In this document: positions 29,414 to 37,851 of the stretch, piece by piece
Position numbering within the stretch: the stretch's first letter is position 1
Layout of the letters: each line of letters begins with the position of its first letter
DNA from: Ochrovirga pacifica
Lineage (GTDB): Bacteria; Bacteroidota; Bacteroidia; Flavobacteriales; Flavobacteriaceae
Direction of reading: 5' to 3'
Assembly (NCBI RefSeq): GCF_000220525.1
Contig: NZ_AFPK01000067.1
Coordinates: forward strand, 1 to 64,000
Length of the DNA: 64,000 nt
Program-made: the position numbers and the translations under genes
Notes under the pieces: generated by a model
The model's input: only the letters and a program-made list of their open reading frames with translations
Told to the model about the DNA's origin: nothing
Databases searched by the model: none

Positions 29414-32400
29414 ATGAAAAAAATATGGAACCTTGTTTACAGCACTAGATTAATGGCTGTATTATTTGTTGTTTTTGCTGCTGCTATGGGAATTGCCACC
29501 TTTATTGAAAATGATTACGGAACAGAAACAGCCAAAGTTTTGGTATATAATGCTTGGTGGTTTGAGCTTATTATGGTGTTTTTTGTAATTAACTTTTGCG
29601 GTAATATTTTTAAATATAAGTTATACAAAAAAGAAAAGTGGACTGTTTTGCTGTTTCATGTTGCTTTTATCTTTATTATAATTGGTGCAGCTGTTACTAG
29701 ATATGTCAGTTACGAAGGTATGATGCCTATATTAGAAGGAGAAAAAACAAATCAGATTTTTTCTGAAACCACGTATTTAAACCTAAACATACATAACTTT
29801 AAAGAAGAAAAATACGTACACAGTCCTATTTTATTGTCTGCTAAAGGTAAAGCTTCTTATCAATTAGAAACAGATTTTAGAGGTCAGAAAATAGCTATTG
29901 AACTTACGGATTATATACCTAATGCAAAAACAGAATTCACACAAACTGAACAAGGAGACTTGTACTTGCACTTTGTGGAATCTAGTTCGGGAAGCAGACA
30001 TGATCACTATATAAAAAAAGGAAGTATAGAAAATATTCATGGAGTATTGGTAGGTTTTGAAAATGAAGAAAATGCATCTATCAATTTTACTGAAGCAAAC
30101 GGTGAGATGCAAATTCAGTCTAAACACAACGGTACTTTTATGCGAATGGCAGATCGTTACACTGGACAAATTACGAAAGGAGAAACCACTAAATTTAACT
30201 ACCTAAGTTTGCATCAATTGGCAGGGTTGAGTTTTGTAGTACCCGAAAAACCAGTTCATGGAGAAATGAAAACTGTTTCTGCAAAAGATAAAAACGCTTA
30301 TCCAGAAGCCTTAATTACACTAAAAGTAAGCTCTAAGGACAAGATGACTTTGGTACAAGTTAGAGGAGGAAAATACACTTCTAACAAGCCTATTTCTTTT
30401 CAACTAGCAGATTTAAACTTTAATATTTCTTATGGTTCAAAAATTATTGAATTGCCATTTTTTATACAACTAAACGATTTTCAATTGGAAAAATATCCTG
30501 GTTCAGAATCTGCAGCCTCTTATGCTAGTGAAGTTACAGTAATTGATGAAAGAGAAAACAATACGTTTGATTTTAGAATTTACATGAACCACATTCTTAA
30601 CTACAAAGGATACAAATTCTTTCAATCTAGTTACGACTTATCTGGACCTAAAGAAGAAACCCGTTTGTCTGTTAACCACGATGCTATAGGAACTTTAATT
30701 ACCTATTTTGGATACTCTTTATTATATACTTGTATGATTATGACTTTGTTCTTAAAAAAGACTCGCTTTGGTCAATTAAGTCAGAAATTAAGAAAACTAA
30801 AAAATAAAACTACTGTTATCGGTTTGTTTATCACCCTTTCTACTACTGTTGGATTTGCCCAAGAACACGATCACAATCACACCGATCATACACAAGAAGA
30901 AACTCATGAGCATCAACATGACCACGACCATAACCATGACCATGACCATTCACACGAAAACACGCATCAACACGAAGGTCATCAAGCACAAACTTTACCA
31001 CAACAATTAGATCCAGAAACGGTAAAAAACGCAATCATAAAAAATGCTGTAAAACCAGAACATGCCTTAAAATTTAGCAAGTTGGTTATACAAGATGCCG
31101 GAGGTCGTATGAAACCTGTACATACTTTTGCCAGCGAATTGTTAAGAAAAGTTAGCAAAAAAGACACTTACCACGGTTTGGATGCCAATCAAGTATTTTT
31201 GTCTATTATTGAAAATCCCAGAGCTTGGTTTGGTGCTCCTATTATTTATTTAGAACGTAACGACAAAAAAATACGAAGCATTATTGGTGTAAATCAAGAT
31301 ACCAAATATGCTGCTTTGTCAGACTTTATTGATCCTAGCGGAAATTATATTTTAACTTCTTATGTAGCAGAAGCTGAAAAAAATCAGAAAAAAAACACTT
31401 TTGAAAAAGATGTTATTAATGTAGACAAACGTGTTGGCTTATTATATACAGCCATTAGCGGAAGTATTTTAAGAATTTTTCCTAAACCTAATGATGAAAA
31501 TAACAAATGGGTTTCTCAGCTAGAACTAGAAACTGCTGGATTTACTGGCATTGATTCTGTGTTTGTAAAACAAATTGTACCTGCTTACAGACAAACTTTG
31601 TGGCAAGCAAAACAAAACAAAGATTATTCTGAAGCCAATGAAATTTTAACGGGAATTAAAAATTTTCAGAAAAAATTTGGTGCGGCTGTTTACCCTAGTC
31701 AAGATAAAATAGATTTTGAAGTTTTGTACAATCAATACGATGTCTTTAAAAAACTATTCTCTTACTACATGTACATCAGTGCTTTGTTGTTTGTATTTAT
31801 CATCATTCAGATTTTTAAAGATGGTAGAATCATCAATTATCTTATCAAAGGAAGCATTGTAGTTGTAATCTTTCTGTTTATATTACAAACCCTTGGATTG
31901 GGAGTTCGCTGGTTCATTTCTGGACACGCTCCTTGGTCCGATGCGTACGAATCTATTATTTACGTATCATGGGCCACTATGTTGTTTGGTTTGTGGTTTG
32001 GAAAAAAATCATCCTTAACCATAGCTGCTACTGCTTTTGTTACTTCTATGATTCTTATGATTGCTCACTGGAACTGGATGGATCCACAAATTGCCAACTT
32101 ACAACCTGTATTAAACTCTTATTGGCTAATGATACACGTGGCGATTATTGTAGCAAGTTACGGACCGTTTACGCTAAGTATGATTTTGGGAATTGTTGCC
32201 CTAATTTTGATGATTTTAACCAACGAAAAAAACAGAAAATCTTTAAAAACTAAAATTGAAGAACTAACCATTATTAACGAAATGAGTATGACCGTTGGTT
32301 TGGTTATGCTAACCATTGGAAACTTTTTAGGTGGAATGTGGGCCAACGAAAGTTGGGGACGTTATTGGGGATGGGATCCTAAAGAAACTTGGGCCTTAAT

Positions 32401-32665
32401 TAGCATTATGGTTTACGCATTTGTACTTCACATGCGCTTAATTCCTGGACTTAGAGGTCGATTTGCTTTTAATATCATATCGGTTTATGCCTTTGCTAGT
32501 ATTATGATGACTTATTTTGGTGTAAACTTTTACTTATCAGGATTGCACTCATACGCTAGTGGAGATCAAGTAGTAACTCCTAATTTTGTTTATTATTCTA
32601 TTGCTACTGTAGCTGTTCTAGGTATTTTGGCCTATGTAAAGTTTAAAAAGTATTATAAAAAGTAA
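29414..32665 (+). CDS. ccsBA: Fused cytochrome c maturation protein ResB-CcsA (CcsBA) with His-rich insert
   Basis: System II heme exporter and ligase that attaches heme to apocytochrome c. The 1083-residue fusion has the ResB part at about 1-470: four N-terminal and C-terminal helices around a large periplasmic domain. The CcsA part follows from about 780, with the WWD heme-handling motif in NESWGRYWGWDPKETWALIS near residue 978 and conserved His residues nearby (MIHVAI, VLHMRL, SGLHSYASGD). Between the two parts, after a signal-peptide-like segment ending TTVGFAQ, there is a stretch of about 40 residues (484-523) with 16 histidines. The rest of the 525-760 linker is soluble. The next gene is 65 bp away. 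Confidence 0.92.
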   Translation: MKKIWNLVYSTRLMAVLFVVFAAAMGIATFIENDYGTETAKVLVYNAWWFELIMVFFVINFCGNIFKYKLYKKEKWTVLLFHVAFIFIIIGAAVTRYVSYEGMMPILEGEKTNQIFSETTYLNLNIHNFKEEKYVHSPILLSAKGKASYQLETDFRGQKIAIELTDYIPNAKTEFTQTEQGDLYLHFVESSSGSRHDHYIKKGSIENIHGVLVGFENEENASINFTEANGEMQIQSKHNGTFMRMADRYTGQITKGETTKFNYLSLHQLAGLSFVVPEKPVHGEMKTVSAKDKNAYPEALITLKVSSKDKMTLVQVRGGKYTSNKPISFQLADLNFNISYGSKIIELPFFIQLNDFQLEKYPGSESAASYASEVTVIDERENNTFDFRIYMNHILNYKGYKFFQSSYDLSGPKEETRLSVNHDAIGTLITYFGYSLLYTCMIMTLFLKKTRFGQLSQKLRKLKNKTTVIGLFITLSTTVGFAQEHDHNHTDHTQEETHEHQHDHDHNHDHDHSHENTHQHEGHQAQTLPQQLDPETVKNAIIKNAVKPEHALKFSKLVIQDAGGRMKPVHTFASELLRKVSKKDTYHGLDANQVFLSIIENPRAWFGAPIIYLERNDKKIRSIIGVNQDTKYAALSDFIDPSGNYILTSYVAEAEKNQKKNTFEKDVINVDKRVGLLYTAISGSILRIFPKPNDENNKWVSQLELETAGFTGIDSVFVKQIVPAYRQTLWQAKQNKDYSEANEILTGIKNFQKKFGAAVYPSQDKIDFEVLYNQYDVFKKLFSYYMYISALLFVFIIIQIFKDGRIINYLIKGSIVVVIFLFILQTLGLGVRWFISGHAPWSDAYESIIYVSWATMLFGLWFGKKSSLTIAATAFVTSMILMIAHWNWMDPQIANLQPVLNSYWLMIHVAIIVASYGPFTLSMILGIVALILMILTNEKNRKSLKTKIEELTIINEMSMTVGLVMLTIGNFLGGMWANESWGRYWGWDPKETWALISIMVYAFVLHMRLIPGLRGRFAFNIISVYAFASIMMTYFGVNFYLSGLHSYASGDQVVTPNFVYYSIATVAVLGILAYVKFKKYYKK

Positions 32666-32730
32666 AAGCTTTGGTATTTTCCATAATTATTCGTTTAAAT
32701 TTGCACAACTAAAAAAATTCATAAACTAAC

Positions 32731-33246
32731 ATGTTTCACAAGTATTTAAAACTCGTATTGGCAGCTGGAGTTGTTGTTTTAGCAGTATTGCAATTTATTG
32801 ATGAAAATATAGGTAACGGTATCTTGTTACTCTTATTGGCAGGTATTTTTATCTTTTTATATTTTAAAAACGAAATCTTATTATTAGCTTTTTTGCAAAT
32901 GAGAAAACAAGATATGGTAGGAACTGAAAAGTGGCTGCTAAAAATCAAAAATCCAGAAATGTCTTTAATTACTTCTCAACAAGCTTACTACTACTATTTA
33001 CAAGGCTTGATTGTAATTCAGAAAAACATGACCCAAGGCGAAAAGTTACTAAAGAAAGCATTAAACATTGGATTAAGAATGGGGCACGATCAGGCAATGG
33101 CTAAATTAAATTTGGCAGGGGTTGCTATGAGCAAACGTAGAAAAAGAGAAGCTACTACCTTGTTGAACGAAGCTAAAAAATTAGACAAACATGGTATGTT
33201 AGGAGATCAAATAAAAATGATGAAAGATCAGATGAAAAGAATCTAA
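32731..33246 (+). CDS. Small membrane protein with TPR-like cytosolic domain
   Basis: 171 residues. Two membrane segments (LVLAAGVVVLAVLQF and GILLLLLAGIFIFLYF) occupy residues 7-45, then a helical soluble part follows. The helices QQAYYYYLQGLIVIQKNMTQGEKLLKKALNIG and DQAMAKLNLAGVAMSKRRKREATTLLNEAKKL look like two degenerate TPR units. I do not recognise a named function. It is 65 bp after ccsBA and may be cotranscribed; a terminator follows at 33276. Confidence 0.75.
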   Translation: MFHKYLKLVLAAGVVVLAVLQFIDENIGNGILLLLLAGIFIFLYFKNEILLLAFLQMRKQDMVGTEKWLLKIKNPEMSLITSQQAYYYYLQGLIVIQKNMTQGEKLLKKALNIGLRMGHDQAMAKLNLAGVAMSKRRKREATTLLNEAKKLDKHGMLGDQIKMMKDQMKRI

Positions 33247-33275
33247 TTCTTTTTTACGTACACAATAAATACAAA

Positions 33276-33308
33276 CAAAGCCTTCTAAAAATTAGAAGGC
33301 TTTGTAAT
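33276..33308. terminator. Bidirectional terminator
   Basis: CAAAGCCTTCTAA and TTAGAAGGCTTTG pair perfectly around AAA, between the plus-strand membrane-protein gene and the convergent minus-strand bshA. Confidence 0.8.
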
Positions 33309-33333
33309 TTGTTATCAGTTCTACTTTATTCTT

Positions 33334-34470
33334 TTACACAGGCACTACCAAGCTTTTATAAATTGCTTCATATTTTGGGAGTACAGCATCCATTTGAAAA
33401 GTTGCAGCTCTTTGTTGTGCATTTTCTTTAAAGGTTTCTAAAACTCCTTTATTTTCTATTAGTTTCAAGGTGTTTTTGGCCATATCTTCTACATCTCCAA
33501 CGTTGCTTAAAAAACCTGTTTCTCCATGAATATTTACCTCTGGTAACCCTCCTGTATTACTAGAAATAACAGGAGTTCTAGCTGCCATCGCTTCCAAAGC
33601 AGCCAAACCAAAACTTTCGGATTTAGAAGGTAATAAAAAAACATCTGTATAACATAGTATTTTTGCTACTTCGGTACTATTTCCTAAAAATAAAATTTTG
33701 TGATATACATTTAGTTCTTTAGCTATTTTTTTTACTTCTACCATTTCGGGTCCCTCTCCTACCAACAATAATTTAGCAGGTTTAATAGCTGCTACTTTTG
33801 CAAAAATACGAACCACATCTTTCGCTCTTTTTACGGGCCTATAGTTACTAATATGTGTTAAAATGTACTCATCTTCTTTAGCAATATTTTTTCGTTGACA
33901 ATCAACTGCTCCTAAGGGATGTTTTGCATATTTTTCTAACTCAATAAAATTGTACACAACTTCTATATCCCTTTTTATGTCGAACAAACGGAAGGTATCA
34001 TCTTTAAGACTTTGCGATACCGATGTTACAACATCAGAATTGTTAATACTAAACTCAACAGCTGTTTTGTAGTTTGGATGGCTACCTACCAAAGTAATAT
34101 CTGTACCATGTAGTGTAGTTACTACTCTTACATCAATTCCTTTTTGTGCCAACATTTGTTTGGCCATGTAAGCTGCATAAGCATGGGGTATGGCATAATG
34201 AACATGTAAAATATCTATCTTATATTTTTCTACAACTTGTGCCATTCTACTAGACAAAGCAAGTTCATAAGGTTGGTAATGAAACAGAGAATATTCCTGT
34301 ATTTGTACTTGATGGAAATGAATTCCGCTAGCAATTAAATCCAATCTAACAGGAGGTTTGTAGGTAATAAAATGTACCTCATATCCTTTTTGTGCTAATG
34401 CCATTCCCAATTCTGTTGCTACTACCCCACTACCACCAAAAGTCGGGTAGCATACAATACCTATACGCAT
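33334..34470 (-). CDS. bshA: N-acetyl-alpha-D-glucosaminyl L-malate synthase (bacillithiol synthesis)
   Basis: GT4 glycosyltransferase joining GlcNAc from UDP-GlcNAc to L-malate, the first step of bacillithiol synthesis. I start it at 34470 (MRIGIVCYPTFGGSGVVATELG), the conserved N-terminus, giving 378 residues; the frame continues five codons upstream. Further BshA signatures are FHYQPYELALSSRMAQVV, ILHVHYAIPHAYAAYMAKQML, RVVTTLHGTDITLVGS and the donor-site motif KSESFGLAALEAMAARTPVISSNTGGLPEV near residue 290. bshB and bshC are not in the window. Confidence 0.9.
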   Translation of the reverse strand: MRIGIVCYPTFGGSGVVATELGMALAQKGYEVHFITYKPPVRLDLIASGIHFHQVQIQEYSLFHYQPYELALSSRMAQVVEKYKIDILHVHYAIPHAYAAYMAKQMLAQKGIDVRVVTTLHGTDITLVGSHPNYKTAVEFSINNSDVVTSVSQSLKDDTFRLFDIKRDIEVVYNFIELEKYAKHPLGAVDCQRKNIAKEDEYILTHISNYRPVKRAKDVVRIFAKVAAIKPAKLLLVGEGPEMVEVKKIAKELNVYHKILFLGNSTEVAKILCYTDVFLLPSKSESFGLAALEAMAARTPVISSNTGGLPEVNIHGETGFLSNVGDVEDMAKNTLKLIENKGVLETFKENAQQRAATFQMDAVLPKYEAIYKSLVVPV

Positions 34471-34648
34471 ATGATTATTTTTCAATATCTGTCTATAAAA
34501 CGATTCTTAACTTACGTGGTTACAAAATTAATGTAAAATAAGCCTGAATCCTACTATCAAAAACCAAGCCTTTGTATGCTAAACTTTTTTAAAAAAAATT
34601 ATTTTTATCCAAAAAAAAGTTTAATTTCGCAACCGCTAAGTTAAGCAT

Positions 34649-34721
34649 GGTGCCTTAGCTCAGTTGGTAGAGCAAAGGACTGAAAATCCTTGTGTCCCTG
34701 GTTCGATTCCTGGAGGCACCA
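34649..34721 (+). tRNA. tRNA-Phe (GAA anticodon)
   Basis: A 73-base cloverleaf. The acceptor stem GGTGCCT pairs with AGGCACC, with A as the discriminator and no encoded CCA. The D arm is GCTCAGTTGGTAGAGC, the anticodon loop CTGAAAA presents GAA, and the T arm is CCTGGTTCGATTCCTGG. The minus-strand frame across it is spurious. Confidence 0.97.
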
Positions 34722-34724
34722 CAC

Positions 34725-34757
34725 AAAAAACCGTTCCTAATTAGGAACGGTTTTTTT
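34725..34757 (+). terminator. Intrinsic terminator after tRNA-Phe
   Basis: AAAAAACCGTTCCTA and TAGGAACGGTTTTTT are a nearly uninterrupted palindrome ending in seven T, four bases after the tRNA. It could work on both strands. Confidence 0.88.
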
Positions 34758-34850
34758 ATATGATAAACTTCAACTTCTTTTTTAAACATATCACCCTCTA
34801 AACTTTCTAAAATTGGTATCTTTAAACTATTGAAGAAAACAGCCTTTTTT

Positions 34851-35876
34851 ATGAAAATAATTGCTCCTTCCATTATACGTCAACTATTTATTCTTTTATT
34901 GATATTAACTACTGGCGGACTTATTTTTAGCAAAATGACTCCTTATTTATCAGGAGTATTGGGAGCTATTACTCTGTATGTAATCTTAAGCAAAGGGATG
35001 CATCTATTAACTAAAAAAGGTTGGAAAAAACACTGGTCTGCCACCGCGTTGTTAGCTCTATCTTTTGTAGCTATTTTGCTACCAATTCTTGGTGTATTTT
35101 TTATGTTATCAGAAAAAATTAAGAACATTTCTAAAAATTCAGATCAAATTATAGACGAAGTCAAACAAAAACTAGATGCAACCAAACAATACATTGGCTA
35201 TGATGTAACGGAATTCATTAACACATCCGAAGTTTCTTCTTGGCTTTCTGAAAATTTACAAAGTTGGATTGGCGGTACTTTTAACACTGCTATGGTTATT
35301 TTTATCATGTACTTTTTGCTGTACTATATGTTAATCAACTTTCAGCATTTAAACACCTCCATATACAATTACCTTCCTTTAAAAAGAAAAAACTTTTCCC
35401 TTTTAGAAAAAGAAATTAACGCTATGGTAAAAGCCAATGCTTTGGGAATTCCACTAGTAGCAGTAGCACAAGGACTTGTAGCCCTTGTTGGTTTTTTTAT
35501 TTTTAACATCGAAAACCCGTTTTTTTGGGCAGTTGTTGTAGCCATCGGTTCTATGATTCCGTTTATTGGTAGCATGTTAGGTACTTTGCCAGTTTTTGCC
35601 CTTACCTTTTCTAGTGGAGATGTGTTTAACGCTTGGGGAATTTTAGTATATGGAATTGTTTTTGTCGGAGCTACGGACAATATCATTCGTTTGTACGTAC
35701 TTAATAAATTAGACGATGTACATCCATTAATTACACTTTTAGGAGTATTAATTGGTATTCCTCTATTTGGATTTATTGGTTTGGTTTTTGGCCCCTTGCT
35801 AGTAAGTATCTTTTTTGTGATGGTACGCATTTATAAAAATGAGTACAGCTCCTCAGATTCTAAAACTGCCACTTAA
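34851..35876 (+). CDS. AI-2E family transporter (PerM/TqsA-like)
   Basis: From ATG 34851 the protein has 341 residues; an upstream TTG at 34830 is less likely. Seven or eight membrane helices are evident, with a charged soluble segment between the third and fourth (EKIKNISKNSDQIIDEVKQKLDATKQYIG). The family-typical motif AIGSMIPFIGSMLGTLPVFALTFSSGD lies near residue 240 and LIGIPLFGFIGLVFGPLL near the end. Members export small molecules or sodium; the substrate is unknown. It stands between tRNA-Phe and the TolB-like/AraC regulator. Confidence 0.87.
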   Translation: MKIIAPSIIRQLFILLLILTTGGLIFSKMTPYLSGVLGAITLYVILSKGMHLLTKKGWKKHWSATALLALSFVAILLPILGVFFMLSEKIKNISKNSDQIIDEVKQKLDATKQYIGYDVTEFINTSEVSSWLSENLQSWIGGTFNTAMVIFIMYFLLYYMLINFQHLNTSIYNYLPLKRKNFSLLEKEINAMVKANALGIPLVAVAQGLVALVGFFIFNIENPFFWAVVVAIGSMIPFIGSMLGTLPVFALTFSSGDVFNAWGILVYGIVFVGATDNIIRLYVLNKLDDVHPLITLLGVLIGIPLFGFIGLVFGPLLVSIFFVMVRIYKNEYSSSDSKTAT

Positions 35877-36009
35877 TTTTTTACATTTCAGCCCTAAATT
35901 TTAACAATTCGGTCTTATTTTTCATTCACTTTTTGATATCATTATTATTTTTGACGTGTAAGTTAGCTACTATAACAACTGCTAAACCACTGATTAAATT
36001 GTTATTGTA

Positions 36010-37851
36010 ATGTCATCAACCGTAAAAACTGAAAAACTACTTCCTTTAAAGTCTATAGCTGTATTGCCTTTTGTAAATATGAGTAGCAATTCTGAAAACA
36101 GCTATTTTTGTGATGGAATGACAGAAGAAATCATTAATGCATTGACCACCATTGCTAATTTGAAAGTGATTGCCAGAACCTCTTCTTTTGCCTACAAAAA
36201 CAAAAACACCGATTTAAGAACTGTTGGACAAGAGCTTGGAGTGGTTTCTATTTTAGAAGGTAGTATTCGCTTTCAGAAAAAAAGAGTACGCATTACAGCG
36301 CAGCTAATTAACACTACCGATGGATTTCATTATTGGTCTCAAAATTTTGATAGAGAACTCCAAGATATTTTTCAACTTCAAGACGAAATTAGTTTGTTAA
36401 TTGCAGATAAAATCCGAGAAAACTTTGGACACCTAGATCTTGAGGATAGCTTAGTAAAACCACCTGATATTTCCATTACTGCATACCAACATTTCTTACA
36501 AGCCAAAGCACTGATTGCAGAATTTAACAAACAAGCCATTTTGCAAGGAATTGATTTGCTAAAAAATATAATTAACGATTTTCCAAATTTCGCCCAAGCT
36601 TACGTAACCATTCACTACGCTTATAATAGTATGGCTGCTGGGGGCTTAATGCCTGTAGAAAAAGCTTTTGATTTAGGAGGTACTTACCTAAATAAAGCCA
36701 ACGATTTAGATATGTATTTGCCCGAAGTTTACCATTCTAAAGGTTGGGATGCATTAAACAAAAACTGGGATTTTATTCACGCTGTACAACACTTGCAAAA
36801 AGCCATACAATTGTTACCTAATTATGCCGATGCACATCAAAAATTATTCATCACCTTAATTCTTGAGGGCAATTTATCTCAGGCACAAACTCATATTCAG
36901 CATGCGTACGAGTTAGATCCTTTAAACGATCTTAACAATTATTTTATGGCTTACAATGCCTATATAAATTCCGATGCTCAAAACACCAATGTTTATTTTA
37001 ATCGCTGTTTTGAAATTAACAATAAGTTTATAGTAGGATATAGTATTTATGCATTGGCCTTAATACATCAAAAAAGGAGCAAACACATCCTTAGACTTTG
37101 TGAGCAAATTCCCCCAATAGAAGGTTCGGATATTGAAATAAAAATTATGCAAACCTTGGCTTATGCAGCAATGCAACATCAAAGTAAATTACAAGTGCAT
37201 TTAGACCAACTTCAACTTTTGTTATCTTCCGACAGCAGAGAAAGAGTACGTTTTTTTCTAATTTATGTCTATGTATTACTTAAGGAAGATAGACTTGCTT
37301 TACAATTAATAGATCAGGGAATTGAAAATAAAGAACCTTTAATGACTTTGTTAAAGGTTGATCCTTTGCTAAAACCATTACATCGCTACCAAAAATTCAA
37401 TCAACAATTACAAACTATTTTTAAGCTGTCTAACACTCATATATTGTCAGAAAAAACAACTGTAAAAAAACCACTTTCTTCTAGTTTAATTGCTACTTAC
37501 AAAAATAAATTGCAAACAAGCATGGAACAAGATCAGGTGTATTTAGATTCTTCTTTATCGTTACGTAAACTTGCCCAAAAAATTGATCTTCACCCCAACC
37601 AACTCTCTTGGTTGCTAAACGATTGTTTTGATCAAAATTTTAATGATTTCATCAATTTCTACAGAATTCAACATTTTAAAAAGTTAGCCGTACAGCCAGG
37701 TTCAGAGCAATACACACTGCTTAGTTTAGCTTACGAAAGTGGCTTTAATTCTAAAAGTGTGTTTAATGCCTGTTTTAAAAAGCAAGAAGCTAATACCCCT
37801 AGTCAGTGGGTAAAATCTGTTAAAAAACCATCTAATTTCTTAACAACTTAA
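36010..37851 (+). CDS. TolB-like / TPR / AraC-HTH fusion regulator
   Basis: A 613-residue soluble protein with three parts. Residues 11-150 form a TolB/FlgO-like N-terminal domain (SIAVLPFVNMSSNSENSYFCDGMTEEIINALTTI ... LEGSIRFQKKRVRITAQLINTTDGFHYWSQNFDRELQDIF) as seen in some adenylate cyclases. Residues of about 160-440 are TPR-like helices (for example AVQHLQKAIQLLPNYADAHQKL). Residues 495-605 are an AraC-type helix-turn-helix (LSLRKLAQKIDLHPNQLSWLLND and LLSLAYESGFNSKSVFNACFKKQ). No membrane segment is visible. It is presumably a transcription regulator sensing a ligand or partner through its N-terminal part. Its tail overlaps the convergent radical SAM gene by 12 bp. Confidence 0.82.
   Translation: MSSTVKTEKLLPLKSIAVLPFVNMSSNSENSYFCDGMTEEIINALTTIANLKVIARTSSFAYKNKNTDLRTVGQELGVVSILEGSIRFQKKRVRITAQLINTTDGFHYWSQNFDRELQDIFQLQDEISLLIADKIRENFGHLDLEDSLVKPPDISITAYQHFLQAKALIAEFNKQAILQGIDLLKNIINDFPNFAQAYVTIHYAYNSMAAGGLMPVEKAFDLGGTYLNKANDLDMYLPEVYHSKGWDALNKNWDFIHAVQHLQKAIQLLPNYADAHQKLFITLILEGNLSQAQTHIQHAYELDPLNDLNNYFMAYNAYINSDAQNTNVYFNRCFEINNKFIVGYSIYALALIHQKRSKHILRLCEQIPPIEGSDIEIKIMQTLAYAAMQHQSKLQVHLDQLQLLLSSDSRERVRFFLIYVYVLLKEDRLALQLIDQGIENKEPLMTLLKVDPLLKPLHRYQKFNQQLQTIFKLSNTHILSEKTTVKKPLSSSLIATYKNKLQTSMEQDQVYLDSSLSLRKLAQKIDLHPNQLSWLLNDCFDQNFNDFINFYRIQHFKKLAVQPGSEQYTLLSLAYESGFNSKSVFNACFKKQEANTPSQWVKSVKKPSNFLTT

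Noticed and set aside
30843-31167. Minus-strand frames across the His-rich part of ccsBA
   Set aside because: They are mirror readings of the His/Asp repeat codons; the plus-strand frame is continuous and recognisable.
34655-34873. Minus-strand 72-residue frame
   Set aside because: It covers tRNA-Phe and its terminator and cannot be a conserved protein.
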